A DNA stretch of 35,724 nucleotides from Flavobacteriales bacterium (lineage in GTDB: Bacteria > Bacteroidota > Bacteroidia > Flavobacteriales_D > Sanyastnellaceae). The notes under the pieces were generated by a model. It was given only the letters and a program-made list of their open reading frames with translations. It was not told where the DNA came from and ran no database searches. A program made the translations under genes and the position numbers. Positions 35,491-35,724 of the stretch are shown piece by piece (within the stretch, counting starts at the first letter, position 1; every line of letters starts with the position of its first letter). Location: the NCBI GenBank assembly GCA_947448135.1, contig CANFLZ010000021.1, positions 1-35,724 of the forward strand, in the 5' to 3' direction.

Positions 35491-35522
35491 AAGAAAGGCG
35501 CTTTTAGCGCCTTTCTTGTTTT
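35491..35522 (+). terminator. Intrinsic terminator after tRNA-Leu
   Basis: An 11-bp stem AAGAAAGGCGC / GCGCCTTTCTT with loop TTTTA is followed by GTTTT. It ends the tRNA transcription unit 3 nt after tRNA-Leu. Confidence 0.9.
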
Positions 35523-35583
35523 AAAGAATTTAGATCATTTGTTTTTGATTTTCCTCACTAATTTCGATTCCTAATTTTTATCT

Positions 35584-35724
35584 ATGTCTCTATCACAATC
35601 ATTTGAAGAAATCGTCAATACTCGCCGCGCGGTGAGAAAATTTCATGAGTCGGATTACAATCCTAATTCAGTTACACAAAGCTTGAGAAGAGCGCAGTTG
35701 GCTCCCAGTAGCAGCAATATGCAG
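35584..35724 (+). CDS. Nitroreductase-family protein (3' partial)
   Basis: The first 47 codons of a gene that runs off the right edge, starting MSLSQSFEEIVNTRRAVRKF. The RRAVRKF element followed about 30 residues later by APSSSNMQ is the FMN-binding pattern at the N-terminus of nitroreductase-like flavoproteins (NfsB/PnbA group). These reduce nitroaromatics or quinones with NAD(P)H; the substrate cannot be judged from this fragment. It follows the tRNA terminator by about 60 bp. Confidence 0.8.
   Translation, partial: MSLSQSFEEIVNTRRAVRKFHESDYNPNSVTQSLRRAQLAPSSSNMQ

Overview
The window looks like a chromosomal segment from a Bacteroidota bacterium, most likely of the Flavobacteriales. Three secreted proteins end in a type IX secretion (Por) sorting domain. 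Good promoters have the Bacteroidota form (TTG, about 19 nt, TAnnTTTG), and the gene set (DUF47-uvrA, recF-DUF721, TPR-ribH, a barrel protein before waaA) fits that phylum. Genus and species cannot be named from sequence alone.

Left part (1-13.5 kb), mostly plus strand: the 3' end of a T9SS-exported repeat protein; a DUF47/PhoU-like gene with uvrA; an AbiEii-type nucleotidyltransferase pair; a long-chain acyl-CoA synthetase with a PAP2 phosphatase; a minus-strand alkyltransferase-like DNA repair protein; an epimerase plus two glycosyltransferases and pdxH; and a small exported protein of unknown function.

Middle part (13.5-22.7 kb), accessory: a REP-associated tyrosine transposase (RAYT) sits between a cluster of GCGAATAATTATTCGC palindromes and a five-copy, 97-98 bp tandem array carrying the same palindrome. 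Next comes a complete type II-C CRISPR-Cas locus: a divergent tracrRNA with an intrinsic terminator, cas9 (1184 aa), cas1, cas2, a two-way terminator, and an array of 35 repeats (34 of 47 bp plus one truncated) and 34 spacers of 29-30 bp. The tracrRNA anti-repeat only fits crRNAs made from the minus strand. The reverse complement of every repeat also contains a Bacteroidota-like promoter (TTG-N19-GATCTTTG) about 8 nt before the next spacer. Each spacer probably has its own promoter, as in Neisseria and Campylobacter II-C systems. The far end of the array is joined to the tail of an accC operon, so that the last codons and stop of a small membrane-protein gene lie in the truncated terminal repeat.

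Right part (22.7-35.7 kb): minus-strand accC, a five-heme cytochrome c with a T9SS tail, a DUF721 protein and recF; divergently, a TPR membrane protein and ribH; then a T9SS protein, fabD, a sensor kinase/response regulator pair, a barrel-like protein, and waaA. The window ends with tRNA-Gly(GCC), tRNA-Leu(TAA) and the start of a nitroreductase-like gene.
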